In this document: in pieces, positions 1-8,267 of the stretch
Position numbering within the stretch: position 1 is the first letter of the stretch
Layout of the letters: each line of letters starts with the position of its first letter
DNA from: Vicinamibacterales bacterium
GTDB taxonomy: Bacteria; Acidobacteriota; Vicinamibacteria; Vicinamibacterales; JAMQPK01
NCBI GenBank assembly: GCA_023717525.1
Contig: JAMQPK010000127.1
Coordinates: 1-52,987, forward strand
Reading direction: 5' to 3'
DNA: 52,987 nt
Notes under the pieces: model-generated
Seen by the model: only the letters and a program-made list of their open reading frames with translations
What the model was told of the DNA's origin: nothing
Databases searched by the model: none
Translations under genes and position numbers: made by a program

Positions 1-1302
1 GGGGAAACCATTCAGGGTGTCTCCGGTCAGGTGGTCGCGCATCTGCAGCAGGCGCTCAACGAGGCGGGAGAAGCGCGGACGCCCCGCGCGCTCCTTCGCT
101 CCGCGGGGCTGGCGTCTGCGGCGCTGGTCGTCGGGGTCGCCGTGTTGTGGATGATCGGCCGGCTCCATCGGATCGTGGCCGCGAGACTGATCGCCGCCGC
201 CGAGCAACAGGTCGCGAAGTCGAAGATCGCCGGCGAGATCGAACTACTCCGCGCGTTCCGTATCCGTGACTTCGAGAAACGCGTCGCGACGACATCGATG
301 GTGGGCCTGGACTTTCTCGTGGTCTATTGGATGCTCACCTTCAGCCTCCGACAGTTCCCGTACACCAGACCCTGGGGCGAATCGCTGCGTGGGTTCATCT
401 TCGACACTGTGCAGAGTCTGGGCCTGGGCATGGTGAATGCCCTGCCGGGGCTGTTCACAGTTGCCGTGATCTTCTTGATTACGCGCATTCTGGTCCGAGC
501 GGTTGCGGTCTGGTTCCGCGCGATCGAGCAGGGGCATATTTCGCCGCGATGGATATTCCCGGAGACGGCTCAGCCTACGCGCCGACTGCTGACAGGGCTC
601 CTGTGGCTGTTTGCCATCGTCGTGTCCTACCCCTATCTGCCGGGAAGCCAGACCGACGCGTTCAAGGGTCTGAGCGTGTTCCTCGGCCTCATGGTGTCGT
701 TCGGCTCGAGCGGCCTCGTCAGCCAGATCATGAGCGGTTTCACGATCACGTATTCGCGAGCCTTGCGGCTTGGAGACTTCGTGAAGATCGGGGACGTCGA
801 GGGCACCGTCATCCACCTGGGCGTCCTGTCCACGAAGCTGAAGACGCCGTTCGGCGAAGACATCACGATCCCCAATGCCGTTGTCGTCGCGCAGACGACC
901 ACGGACTACTCGCGATCCGGCGACACCGTTGGCGTGTTCACGCCGACGTCCGTCACGATTGGCTATGACGCGCCGTGGCGCCAGGTGCACGCGCTGCTGC
1001 TGAAAGCAGCCGAGCGTACCGCCGGTCTCCGCCGCGAGCCGAAACCGCAGGTGATTCAGGCAGGACTGGAAGACTTCTACGTGAAGTACACGCTGCTCGT
1101 GTGCCTCGAGCGCCAGGAGTCGAAACCCTACATTCTGGATGCACTGCACGCGAACATTCAGGACCTGTTCAACGAGTACGGCGTGCAGATCATGTCGCCG
1201 AACTACGTCTTCGATCCCGCCGCGCCGAAAATGGTGCCGAAGAAGGACTGGTTCGCCGCACCAGCCGCCCCAGACGATTCCAGCCGCGGCGGCAACAGGT
1301 AA
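1..1302 (+). CDS. MscS-family mechanosensitive ion channel, 5' end cut by the window
   Basis: The reading frame is open from the first base, so the true start lies outside the window; the first in-window start-like codon is GTG at 31. The visible 434 codons carry several hydrophobic segments, then the MscS signature: a Gly/Ser-rich pore helix near GLVSQIMSGF, followed by LRLGDFVKIGDVEGTV and a DITIPNAVV stretch of the beta domain. The family forms inner-membrane channels that release solutes on hypo-osmotic shock; the long N-terminal part resembles the larger YbdG/YnaI-type members. The 3' end overlaps the convergent antiporter gene by 100 bp. The family call is firm; the gating stimulus is not readable. 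Confidence 0.9.
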   Translation, partial: GETIQGVSGQVVAHLQQALNEAGEARTPRALLRSAGLASAALVVGVAVLWMIGRLHRIVAARLIAAAEQQVAKSKIAGEIELLRAFRIRDFEKRVATTSMVGLDFLVVYWMLTFSLRQFPYTRPWGESLRGFIFDTVQSLGLGMVNALPGLFTVAVIFLITRILVRAVAVWFRAIEQGHISPRWIFPETAQPTRRLLTGLLWLFAIVVSYPYLPGSQTDAFKGLSVFLGLMVSFGSSGLVSQIMSGFTITYSRALRLGDFVKIGDVEGTVIHLGVLSTKLKTPFGEDITIPNAVVVAQTTTDYSRSGDTVGVFTPTSVTIGYDAPWRQVHALLLKAAERTAGLRREPKPQVIQAGLEDFYVKYTLLVCLERQESKPYILDALHANIQDLFNEYGVQIMSPNYVFDPAAPKMVPKKDWFAAPAAPDDSSRGGNR

Positions 1303-2369
1303 AGCGTCATGGCGAAAATCAGATAGACCATCAAGACGAGCACGCCAACGAACCACGCCGAGCGCCCGTTGTTGGTCACGAGCGAGGCGGTGAGCGTGGC
1401 GATGAGCATCATCACCACTGCACCGGGCCAGAACTGCAAATCCATCGGTGTCGGGCCGAGAACGTAGCTCAGCAGCACCAGGACCGGAGCGACGAACAGC
1501 GCGATTTGCGATGCGGCTCCCAGCGCGATCCCCACGCTGAGATCCAGGCGATTCTTGCGCGCGCCGGAGAACGCCGACGCCATCTCGGCCCCGGCGCCAA
1601 CCAGCGGCACGACGATGAAACCTACAAAGGCAGGAGTCATCCCGAACGCCACGGCGGCTTCCTGTACCGATTCGACGAACACCTCGCTGACCAGCGCCAC
1701 GAGCACCGTGACACCCGCCAGCGTGGCCAGCGCCAGACCAATCGGCCACGGTTCTTCGTCCCCGCCTGCGTGCTCTGCGCTGGCGAACAGCTCGCGATGT
1801 GTCTTGAGCGAAAAGACCATGCCTGCCGCGTAGGCGACGATGAGCAGCCCGGACAGGCCCACACTCAGCTGTTGTGTAAACACTCCCGCCGTTCCCGAGT
1901 CGGCTCCGCGCGTTGCCGACGGAATCAGCAACGCGATCGTGGCGAGAAACAGCATGCTTGCCTGAAGACGGGCACTGACCCGGTTGTAGTCCTGCACGTG
2001 GTACTTCAGCCCGCCCAGAAAGAACGACGCCCCCAGCACGAACAAGGCGTTTGTGATGACGGCGCCAGCAACGGAGGCCTTGACCAGCACGTACTGGCCG
2101 GAGCGCAACGCTGTCAGCGCAATGATCAATTCAGTCAGGTTGCCGAGCGTGGCGTTGAGCAACCCGCCGACGGCGTCGCCGGTCTTGACCGCCACGGATT
2201 CCGTGGCATGACTCAGCAACGCCGCCAGGGGCACGATCGCCAGGAGGGACAGCACGAACAACAGCGTGTGCGCTTCGGTCGCGCGTGCCTGCGCGCCGAA
2301 CACGGCGGGCACGAAGATCAACAACCACAGCAGAGGATTGTGACGAATCTCCCTCAGCAGTGGGCCCAC
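1203..2369 (-). CDS. Calcium/proton antiporter, CaCA/CAX family
   Basis: A 388-residue polytopic membrane protein with two repeated halves, as expected of cation/proton exchangers. The first repeat has the canonical GNLTE motif. The second has VGAGAEM where most CAX proteins have GNAAEH, so the Asn and the His of the c-2 motif are absent while the Glu is kept. A soluble acidic loop separates the halves. The GTG start lies 3 bp after the stop of the upstream DUF4136 gene, so the two are probably co-transcribed; no strong ribosome binding site is seen. Expected role: export of Ca2+ or a similar cation using the proton gradient. Confidence 0.88.
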   Translation of the reverse strand: MGPLLREIRHNPLLWLLIFVPAVFGAQARATEAHTLLFVLSLLAIVPLAALLSHATESVAVKTGDAVGGLLNATLGNLTELIIALTALRSGQYVLVKASVAGAVITNALFVLGASFFLGGLKYHVQDYNRVSARLQASMLFLATIALLIPSATRGADSGTAGVFTQQLSVGLSGLLIVAYAAGMVFSLKTHRELFASAEHAGGDEEPWPIGLALATLAGVTVLVALVSEVFVESVQEAAVAFGMTPAFVGFIVVPLVGAGAEMASAFSGARKNRLDLSVGIALGAASQIALFVAPVLVLLSYVLGPTPMDLQFWPGAVVMMLIATLTASLVTNNGRSAWFVGVLVLMVYLIFAMTLYLLPPRLESSGAAGAANQSFFGTIFGAAGSKT

Positions 2370-2372
2370 GTG

Positions 2373-2912
2373 TTATTTCTTTGGCGCCGGCGGAAAGTTC
2401 TTGAACATCTTCGCCGAAGCCTTTTCTATCTTCTTCACGTTCTTCTCGGGATTGTCCGAGATTTCGTCTTCCGCAGTGCCACGGAATACGAGGTCCTTGG
2501 ACTTGGCCGCGAACATGTCCACCACGAGCATGCCGACCCTGTACTCGCTCACCACGGTCTGGGACGAGCCCATTCCCATGCCACCGTAGTGGTAACCGTA
2601 GCCGCCGCCCATGCCGGTATAGAAGGTGCTGGCGTTGCGCTTGGTCTGCGTGGCACCGTGGAGGAGGACTTGAATGTCGGCCTGGCCCTCGGCCACCTTC
2701 TTCCAGCCTTTGGCGGCGATCGCCTCGTCGAACTCGGTCATGACCCGGCGTTCCGAAAGGTCGTTGCCCCATGCCGTGCCGAGTTTGATCGAATACGTCT
2801 TGACCGTCGAGAAATCGAACGCCTTGTCGAAATCGATCTTCACGTCCTGGGCGGCAGCAATCGCGGGAAGCATGAGCAGCACACAGGTAGACATCGCACG
2901 TACCAGTTTCAT
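2373..2912 (-). CDS. DUF4136-like exported protein
   Basis: 179 residues with a clear Sec signal peptide ending near AIAAAQ. The mature part has the pattern of DUF4136 proteins: a DFDKAFDFSTVKTYS stretch after the signal, a Gly/Tyr/Met-rich central loop (GGGYGYHYGGMGMG) and a VVDMFAAKSKDLVFRGTA strand. A GGAGG sequence lies 7 bp before the ATG. Members are often envelope lipoproteins of unknown function, but no lipobox Cys is visible here. It is immediately upstream of the antiporter gene, with a 3 bp gap. Confidence 0.8.
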   Translation of the reverse strand: MKLVRAMSTCVLLMLPAIAAAQDVKIDFDKAFDFSTVKTYSIKLGTAWGNDLSERRVMTEFDEAIAAKGWKKVAEGQADIQVLLHGATQTKRNASTFYTGMGGGYGYHYGGMGMGSSQTVVSEYRVGMLVVDMFAAKSKDLVFRGTAEDEISDNPEKNVKKIEKASAKMFKNFPPAPKK

Positions 2913-2960
2913 CAGACACCTCCAAATTTAGCTATGGTCACCGATATAGTACTGCGTCGC

Positions 2961-3494
2961 TTAGAGCCGCGACACAGCCGCTTTCAACAGCGCAATCACT
3001 TGATCTTTTCTCTCGCGCGCGATCCGTCCGTCGACGTGCACCGCGACGATGCGGCCTTTCAGGGCCGCGGTCGCGCTCGCGTAGTAAGGCGACTCGGACG
3101 TGAACACGGCGGCCTCGCCGACATCCGGAATCACCGCATCAGCCGTTCCGGCTTTCGCTGATTCCAGGAGCCGCTGCTTGACCTGATCCGGATTCATGCC
3201 GGGAAACATCTGGGACGCCTCCTTGATGACGACGTCGAGTTTGAGGCGGTTGACGCCGGCACCCCAAGCATATCGACAGGCAGCGGTGCGGACTGATTCG
3301 AGCGAGCTCGAGACACCGTCGCCGGCGCTCGCCTCCATGGTGAGCTGCTGAATCTCGTCGACCGTGAGCAGCGCGCACGGGTCCGGCACCTGGGCGGTGA
3401 CAGTGCCCTCACCGCCTCCAACCATTGCCAGGCCCAGCACAAGCGCAGAGACGAAGACGGTTCGCGCCTGTGGACGACGAGGAACGACGTTCAT
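2961..3494 (-). CDS. Exported protein of unknown function
   Basis: 177 residues with a signal peptide ending near TVTAQVPDPC. I chose the ATG at 3494 because GGAGG lies 8 bp upstream; a TTG 15 bp further upstream lies inside that site. The mature protein starts with DPCALLTVDEIQQL and has a second Cys in a TAACRYAW context, a pattern seen in small exported DUF3558-like proteins whose two Cys may form a disulfide. The function is unknown. It is transcribed toward the DUF4136 gene and divergently from the RidA gene. Confidence 0.7.
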   Translation of the reverse strand: MNVVPRRPQARTVFVSALVLGLAMVGGGEGTVTAQVPDPCALLTVDEIQQLTMEASAGDGVSSSLESVRTAACRYAWGAGVNRLKLDVVIKEASQMFPGMNPDQVKQRLLESAKAGTADAVIPDVGEAAVFTSESPYYASATAALKGRIVAVHVDGRIARERKDQVIALLKAAVSRL

Positions 3495-3545
3495 GACTGT
3501 TGCCTCCAAGTTGCCGGGCGAAGACGCACATTTTACTATAGAGAA

Positions 3546-4040
3546 ATGAAAATCAGCACCGTGACCTTCATCCTAGCACTCTCCTCGGTTGTGAACGCAC
3601 AATTGGCGGTCGCCCAGCAGCCGGTCCGACGTATTCAACCCGCGACCGCCGCCATCGCCACGGCGGTTTGGGTCGGAGACACGCTCTACGTCAGCGGGCA
3701 ACTGCCGAACCCGATTACGCCCGCGGATACGACGAAAGGGATGCCTGCCGTGTACGGAGACACCAAAACGCAGACCGACAGCGCGCTGAGGAAGATCGAG
3801 ACCATCCTGAAGGAGCAGGGTCTCGCGATGGGCGATGTCTTCATGATGCACGTATACCTGGCGGCCGACCCGTCCCTGGGCAACAAGATGGACTTCGCCG
3901 GCATGATGGCCTCCTACACGCAGTTCTTCGGCACAGCCGCGCAACCGAACAAACCTGCCCGAAGCACCGTGCAGGTGGCAGCGCTCGTGGCGGCAGGTGC
4001 GCTGGTTGAAATCGAAGTTATCGCGGTGCGATCGAAGTAG
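3546..4040 (+). CDS. Exported RidA-family (YjgF/YER057c/UK114) protein
   Basis: 164 residues: a signal peptide (cleavage near LAVAQQ), then a complete RidA domain of about 130 residues. The Arg that RidA enzymes use to bind the substrate carboxylate is present in PARSTVQV, and the conserved Glu appears in LVEIEVIAV. Cytosolic RidA hydrolyses reactive imines and enamines to ketones; this copy is predicted to be periplasmic. It ends 8 bp from the 3' end of the amine oxidase-cytochrome c gene, whose expected product is an imine, so a shared pathway is likely. The substrate is unknown. Confidence 0.88.
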   Translation: MKISTVTFILALSSVVNAQLAVAQQPVRRIQPATAAIATAVWVGDTLYVSGQLPNPITPADTTKGMPAVYGDTKTQTDSALRKIETILKEQGLAMGDVFMMHVYLAADPSLGNKMDFAGMMASYTQFFGTAAQPNKPARSTVQVAALVAAGALVEIEVIAVRSK

Positions 4041-4048
4041 GCGGCACG

Positions 4049-6001
4049 CTACTCGGCGGCCGCCTTCACGTCGGCTGCGGAAATGCTGTCTCGGTAGTCG
4101 TTGCCGAAGTGCGTGCGCATGTAGTTCACCACTGCGGCAACCTGCTCGTCGTCGAGCTGCTCGCGAAATGGCGGCATTGCCCGCGAGCCTTTGAGGACAA
4201 TCGAAAGGGTGTAACGGGCGGACCGCAGCCTGGCGTTGTTTGCCAGCGCCGGGTAACGCCCAGCACCGGTCGCGCCCTCGCCCGCCGGCATGTGACACGC
4301 CTGACACGACGTCCGATAGAGGACTCCGCCGTCTTTCGGCATGAAACGAAGTCGATTGGAGAACGAGCCGTCGGTCGTCTGGGCGACGGCCGCCGACACG
4401 GTCATGGCCAGAAGACAGACGCCGAGAACGACACCAGCCAGCACACGTTTGTGCAGCCGTGCGATCGCGTCGAGCGACGAGAGGACCGCGCCCTCCATCC
4501 AGGCGGGAATATAAGACGCGTGCTCGCCGGCCAGAAGAATGCGGCCGTCAATCGCGCACAGGCTCCGATAGTGGTCCCGTCGCGTCTCGGGCGTCCAGGC
4601 TCCCGAGCAGCCAAGCGTCCACGGCACGCGATGCCACGCAACCGAGAAGCCATTTTCAAATTCGTGGCTGTACTGCGGGTGAATCTGCGCGCCGCACTCC
4701 AGGGCTTTCGCGATGCGCTCTTGCGGCGAGAGCGATGTGAACTCGTAGGCGTGGACACCGAATATGTATCCTCCCAACAGCACACCTTTACCCGGACTGC
4801 CATAGCTGGTGCTTGGATAGGAGATCAACCCGATCGGCAGATCGGTGTAGCTGATTCCGCCGAATATCAGATCATCCTGCTCCCAGAAGCGTCGCTTGAA
4901 TTGCAGGCCGACCTTGAACGCCGAAGTGTAGGGCACAGAGCCAATCGCCCTGGCCATGGGCGCGCCGACGTTCATGTCAATTTGACTCAATACGCTGAGC
5001 GGAATCGTGCACAAACACCAATCTGCGCTGGCTGTCGCCGGGGTGCCGCCATTCTTTGAATCGAGAAAGTTGACGGTTACGCGCTTCTCATCTTGTTTGA
5101 TCGCCGTCACCTTCGCACCGTAACGAACGAGGTCTCCCACTTCGTGCGCGAACGCTTTCGCGATCATGTCCATGCCGCCCACCGGCTGAAAGATTGCGGT
5201 GTGATGGATGTACTGATCGCCGTCGGCCAGACGCTCCCAGATGCGAGACCGCAGAATTTCCGTGAAAGCCAGCGGCTCCGAGTCGGTTGGCTCGCCGTTC
5301 AGCCCACCGCCGGGATCTCGTTCGTACCCGCGGCGGGAGCTCGGTTCAGGTCCTGCCTTGTACGCATAATTCTTGTCGAGGGCTCCCCACTGTTGCAGTG
5401 CCTGCAACAGCACTTCCTTGTCGGCAGACGTGACCGAGGCATCGAGCGCGTCCTGGCTCGTGGCCTTCGCCAGCAGCTCTGCGAGGCCGCCTTGAAAATC
5501 GGCCTTGAGGTGTCTGAACCGCTGAGGCTTGCCGCCAAATGCGTTCTTCGCGTGATAGAAGGCGTTGTAGTTCACTTGCGTGAACGGCTCGAGCGCAACG
5601 CCAAGCCGCCTGCAGTAGTCGAGAACGCCGCGATGGTAGGAGGGAATACGCCAGGGCCCGGGGTTCAGATACAGACCTTTGTCGAACTCACACTTCTGCT
5701 CGAAGCCGCCAAGCTCGGTATACCGATCGCCGCCGCGAATCGACCAGCAACGGCCACCCGCGCGATTCTGGTATTCGAGGATTTGGACCTTGTATCCGGC
5801 TTTCCGCAACTCGAGCGCGGCGACCATGCCCGCCAGTCCCGCGCCCAGAATGAGGACCGACGCGCCTCTGGGATCGCCATCGAGCCGGATGGGGCCTTCG
5901 TAGGTGGACGATGCCGCGAGACCGAGCGTCGCCATCACCTGGTACATCACTGAACTGCCGGCAGTGGCCCCAATGAATTTCAAAAGCTCGCGTCTTCGCA
6001 T
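4049..6001 (-). CDS. Tat-type flavin amine oxidase fused to cytochrome c
   Basis: 650 residues in one uninterrupted frame. The N-terminus MRRRELLKFIG is a twin-arginine signal. A flavin-containing amine oxidase domain covers about 45-515: dinucleotide motif GAGLAG at 53-58, AGGRCWS at 81-87, and a C-terminal LAGEHAS...MEGAVLS FAD-binding segment. Next comes a signal-peptide-like hydrophobic stretch at about 519-541 ending AVAQ, and then a class I cytochrome c with CQACH at 566-570 and a likely Met ligand in RAMPPF. The ATG at 6001 follows GGAG; an alternative start 27 bp upstream adds only an unlikely extension. Expected reaction: oxidation of an amine to an imine with electrons passed to haem rather than O2, as NicA2 does with CycN. 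The internal signal-like segment makes the topology odd. Confidence 0.85.
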   Translation of the reverse strand: MRRRELLKFIGATAGSSVMYQVMATLGLAASSTYEGPIRLDGDPRGASVLILGAGLAGMVAALELRKAGYKVQILEYQNRAGGRCWSIRGGDRYTELGGFEQKCEFDKGLYLNPGPWRIPSYHRGVLDYCRRLGVALEPFTQVNYNAFYHAKNAFGGKPQRFRHLKADFQGGLAELLAKATSQDALDASVTSADKEVLLQALQQWGALDKNYAYKAGPEPSSRRGYERDPGGGLNGEPTDSEPLAFTEILRSRIWERLADGDQYIHHTAIFQPVGGMDMIAKAFAHEVGDLVRYGAKVTAIKQDEKRVTVNFLDSKNGGTPATASADWCLCTIPLSVLSQIDMNVGAPMARAIGSVPYTSAFKVGLQFKRRFWEQDDLIFGGISYTDLPIGLISYPSTSYGSPGKGVLLGGYIFGVHAYEFTSLSPQERIAKALECGAQIHPQYSHEFENGFSVAWHRVPWTLGCSGAWTPETRRDHYRSLCAIDGRILLAGEHASYIPAWMEGAVLSSLDAIARLHKRVLAGVVLGVCLLAMTVSAAVAQTTDGSFSNRLRFMPKDGGVLYRTSCQACHMPAGEGATGAGRYPALANNARLRSARYTLSIVLKGSRAMPPFREQLDDEQVAAVVNYMRTHFGNDYRDSISAADVKAAAE

Positions 6002-6155
6002 GACCGCTCCGATCCAGCAACGATGCAAGGCACCTGCCGTTCATTGAACGAAAACACCAAGTGATTGCGTGCGTTCGTCGGTTGTGCCGGGTCGCAGCGA
6101 ACAGCCTCGTCCGAACCGGGGAGCTGGAGCAACACATTTGTCGTTGCGCTGCCGT

Positions 6156-6440
6156 CTAGAAACGCTTCGGCCATTTCTGACGCCCGTGGAACACCGCGAT
6201 GATTTCGAGGCGGTCGCCTCGCAGTCTGTACGGAATCACGTAAGGGGTGCCTGTGACGACCAGCTCGCGCGTACCAGCCACTCGACCGGGCCGACCACGA
6301 TTGGGGAGTACCGCAAGGCGTTCAACGGCGGCGAGAAGGGCCGTCGCGATTCTGCCGGCGGCACCGGGATTGTCATGCTCGACATAGGCACGAAGATCCG
6401 CAAGGTGGGCGATCGCGCGCGGCGACCAGGAGATGATCAC
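6156..6440 (-). CDS. RelE/ParE-family toxin
   Basis: 94 residues if translation starts at the GTG whose GTGA overlaps the antitoxin stop codon. This start is preferred to an ATG at 6488, which would lie deep in the antitoxin gene. Family pattern: an early WSPRAIAHLADLRAYVE helix region, then LPNRGRPGRVAGTRELVV and a closing strand LEIIAVFHGRQKWP. ParE-type members poison gyrase and RelE-type members cleave mRNA; the GRPGRV...ELVV pattern favours ParE. It forms a translationally coupled operon with the ribbon-helix-helix antitoxin. Confidence 0.85.
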   Translation of the reverse strand: MIISWSPRAIAHLADLRAYVEHDNPGAAGRIATALLAAVERLAVLPNRGRPGRVAGTRELVVTGTPYVIPYRLRGDRLEIIAVFHGRQKWPKRF

Positions 6441-6697
6441 ACGCGAGGCGCCTTTCGCTCGCGCTTCCGGCCCCACGAGCGAAGCCACGTCGAGACCTGT
6501 TGATGGGCGACACTGCGGCCTTCATCCAGTTCCCTGAGGCCGCCAAGAATCTCATCCAGTTGCCAGCTCTCCGACTCGACAAAGGCCGCAATCGCTTCTG
6601 CGGCCAGAAACGACTTGGAGCGCCGGGCACGCTTCGCCAGCGCCTCGAGCCGCTTCTTGGTACCGATATCGATGCGAACGGATAGCGTTGTCGTCAT
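6437..6697 (-). CDS. Ribbon-helix-helix antitoxin of the ParE-type pair
   Basis: 86 residues from the ATG at 6697. The N-terminus TTTLSVRIDIGTKKRLEALAKRARRSKSFLAAEAI is a CopG/ParD-type ribbon-helix-helix DNA-binding domain; the charged C-terminal half should wrap the toxin. The upstream extension on the same frame is not family-like. No Shine-Dalgarno sequence is evident. Bases 6705-6735 hold an AT-rich stretch with GTATAC at its centre that may be the promoter and operator. Such antitoxins normally repress their own operon. Confidence 0.85.
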   Translation of the reverse strand: MTTTLSVRIDIGTKKRLEALAKRARRSKSFLAAEAIAAFVESESWQLDEILGGLRELDEGRSVAHQQVSTWLRSWGRKRERKAPRV

Positions 6698-6872
6698 GTG
6701 TGTTGATATGTGTGAAGTTGTATACAGTGTAGCACACCTGAGGCGCTCGTGCCGGTTCTGAATCAGTCGAACATCGACTTTCAAGTGGGCCTATCGTTCC
6801 GGCCCTACGCCTCGCCCAGATTCGAGATGAAGCTCAGCCTCGGCCTCTGGAAGCCGACGAGTGACAAATCGC

Positions 6873-6904
6873 CCAACCACCAATCACCCAATCTCCAATC
6901 TCCC
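6873..6904. repeat. Degenerate 7-bp tandem repeat (CCAATCN)
   Basis: Four imperfect units read CCAACCA, CCAATCA, CCCAATCT and CCAATCT, ending right at the stop codon of the solute-binding-protein gene. The rest of the 207-bp gap between 6698 and 6904 shows no gene. Confidence 0.6.
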
Positions 6905-7708
6905 TCAGGGTCCCGCGACGGCAATCCCAACGACCCCGCTCCTGACGATGGATTGCGCGAGAAAGCCCGACCGCCGCACCTCGTCAATGAACGCGTTGAC
7001 CGTGTTCAGCCGCTCTGCGTTCCCGGCCGGCACTATGATGGTTTGCTCGACATCATACAAGTCGTCCGGCAAAAGGCGGAGCCCGGGCGCGCCGCGCATC
7101 GTGTCGTTCAATCTCTGTCGATTGGAGCCGAACGCGTCCACTTCTCCCGCTGCGAGCGCCAGCGTGCCTTCGCCGCCGTTGGATTCGGTAATCTCGACGA
7201 GCTTGGCCCGCTTCAGCGTCCGGGCGAGATAGAGCGCCATCGAATCAGCCTTCCTGGCGCCGATCTTCAGGTTCGGCTGGTCGATCTCCCTGACCGACCG
7301 GATGGGCGAGTCTTGCTTCACGAGGAAGCTCTGCTGCACCAGCATGAACGGCCGCGAGAACTCCACCGCGCCTGCCCGTTCGGGGTTGTAGGCCACAAAA
7401 CCGACGTCCGCCTGGCCGGTACGCACTGCGTCGATCACATTCTGGGGTGTCTGCACGCCGAGCAGTTCGACCTCGACACGCCGCTGCCGCGCGAGCTCGC
7501 GCGCGAGATCCACGGCAGGGCCACTCAGTTCGCCGGTTGCCGGGTTCTTGACGGCCATCGCAGGGTTTCCGGCGATGAAGGCGACACGCAACGTCCCAGT
7601 TGGCGCGATCGCCGGCTGCCCGGCGAGCTGCACAGCGCCGGGCAGGAGTGTCAGCAAAATGCTGACGAGGAGTAGACGGCTTCGCACCTTCATTACTCCG
7701 TGTGACAT
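6905..7708 (-). CDS. Exported solute-binding protein (SBP_bac_3 type)
   Basis: 267 residues with a signal peptide (RSRLLLVSILLTLLPGAVQLAG). The mature part matches family 3 periplasmic binding proteins: GTLRVAFIAGNPAM, a SGPAVDLARELARQ stretch, a GQADVGFVAYNPERAGAVEFSRPFM block and a C-terminal GSNRQRLND stretch. No permease or ATPase genes are nearby, so it may serve a distant transporter or act as a sensor. Two ATGs (7708 and 7693) are possible; I prefer 7708, preceded by GAGG. It is divergent from the exported protein gene at 7770. Confidence 0.82.
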   Translation of the reverse strand: MSHGVMKVRSRLLLVSILLTLLPGAVQLAGQPAIAPTGTLRVAFIAGNPAMAVKNPATGELSGPAVDLARELARQRRVEVELLGVQTPQNVIDAVRTGQADVGFVAYNPERAGAVEFSRPFMLVQQSFLVKQDSPIRSVREIDQPNLKIGARKADSMALYLARTLKRAKLVEITESNGGEGTLALAAGEVDAFGSNRQRLNDTMRGAPGLRLLPDDLYDVEQTIIVPAGNAERLNTVNAFIDEVRRSGFLAQSIVRSGVVGIAVAGP

Positions 7709-7769
7709 TGCCTCAACTACTTGGTGGTTTTCAAGAGATGAAAAGGCCACAATCAGTATGGAGTTGCAG

Positions 7770-8198
7770 ATGAGAGCTGCCGCCGTTGTCACCGTCGCTG
7801 TCGCCGTCTTGAGCGCCCCGTTGCTGGCCCAGGAACAGAAGCCCGTTCCGAAAGACTCCACCCGCGTTTCCATCCCCGGGTGCGCTAAGGGCTACATTTT
7901 CACGGTGGCCCCCCGCACTCTGGAAAACACAGGCACAGTCGACCTCCCCGAAGGCATGCATCTGCGCATGAATGGGCCGAAGAAGGTGATGGCCGAGATC
8001 AAAGCTCATCAAGGCTCGATGATCGAGATCAGCGGCCTGATGAAGAAAGGTCAGTACATGCCGGGCGGTGTAGGCGTCGGCGGCGGTGTGCGGATTAGCC
8101 CCGGTTCGGCGCCCGGTAGCGGTGCCCCGAACGCCGATCAGCCCTTCATCGACGTCGAGGGCTGGCGCTCGATCGTGGGTCAGTGCCCTTCCCGATAG
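7770..8198 (+). CDS. Small exported protein of unknown function
   Basis: 142 residues; signal peptide MRAAAVVTVAVAVLSAPLLAQ. The ATG at 7770 has GGAG 7 bp upstream; an ATG at 7758 overlaps that site. The mature chain has a Cys in SIPGCAKGYIF and a second near the C-terminus (VGQCPSR), with a central segment alternating like an OB-fold or small beta barrel (MIEISGLMKKG). A Gly-rich loop GGVGVGGGVRISPG precedes the C-terminus. I do not recognise the family with certainty. Confidence 0.7.
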   Translation: MRAAAVVTVAVAVLSAPLLAQEQKPVPKDSTRVSIPGCAKGYIFTVAPRTLENTGTVDLPEGMHLRMNGPKKVMAEIKAHQGSMIEISGLMKKGQYMPGGVGVGGGVRISPGSAPGSGAPNADQPFIDVEGWRSIVGQCPSR

Positions 8199-8249
8199 TT
8201 GAACTCTGAAATATCGGATACCCTCTGACGACGCGGAGTCGGACCGCAC

Positions 8250-8267
8250 GTAAACATAGGTGTTTAC
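8250..8267. promoter_or_regulatory. 18-bp inverted repeat upstream of the PFOR-Mtr array
   Basis: GTAAACA, a 4-base spacer TAGG, then TGTTTAC: perfect 7-bp arms, 96 bp before the nifJ-like start and inside the only sizeable gap before the array. It could be an operator for a dimeric regulator. It does not match FNR or Rex consensus sites as I know them. There is no T-tract, so a terminator for the preceding gene is less likely. Confidence 0.5.

Noticed and set aside
244..1749. Long minus-strand frame of 501 codons over the MscS gene
   Set aside because: Arg/His-rich translation without any family pattern, antisense to a clear MscS gene and overlapping the antiporter; typical of high-GC shadow frames.
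2369..2374. CACGTG palindrome at the antiporter start as an operator
   Set aside because: It is a 6-bp site formed by the short junction between two coding regions; too short to support.
975..3161. Plus-strand frame of 728 codons
   Set aside because: Translation is Arg/Gln/His-rich and low-complexity, antisense to the antiporter and DUF4136 genes, which have real domain patterns and ribosome binding sites.
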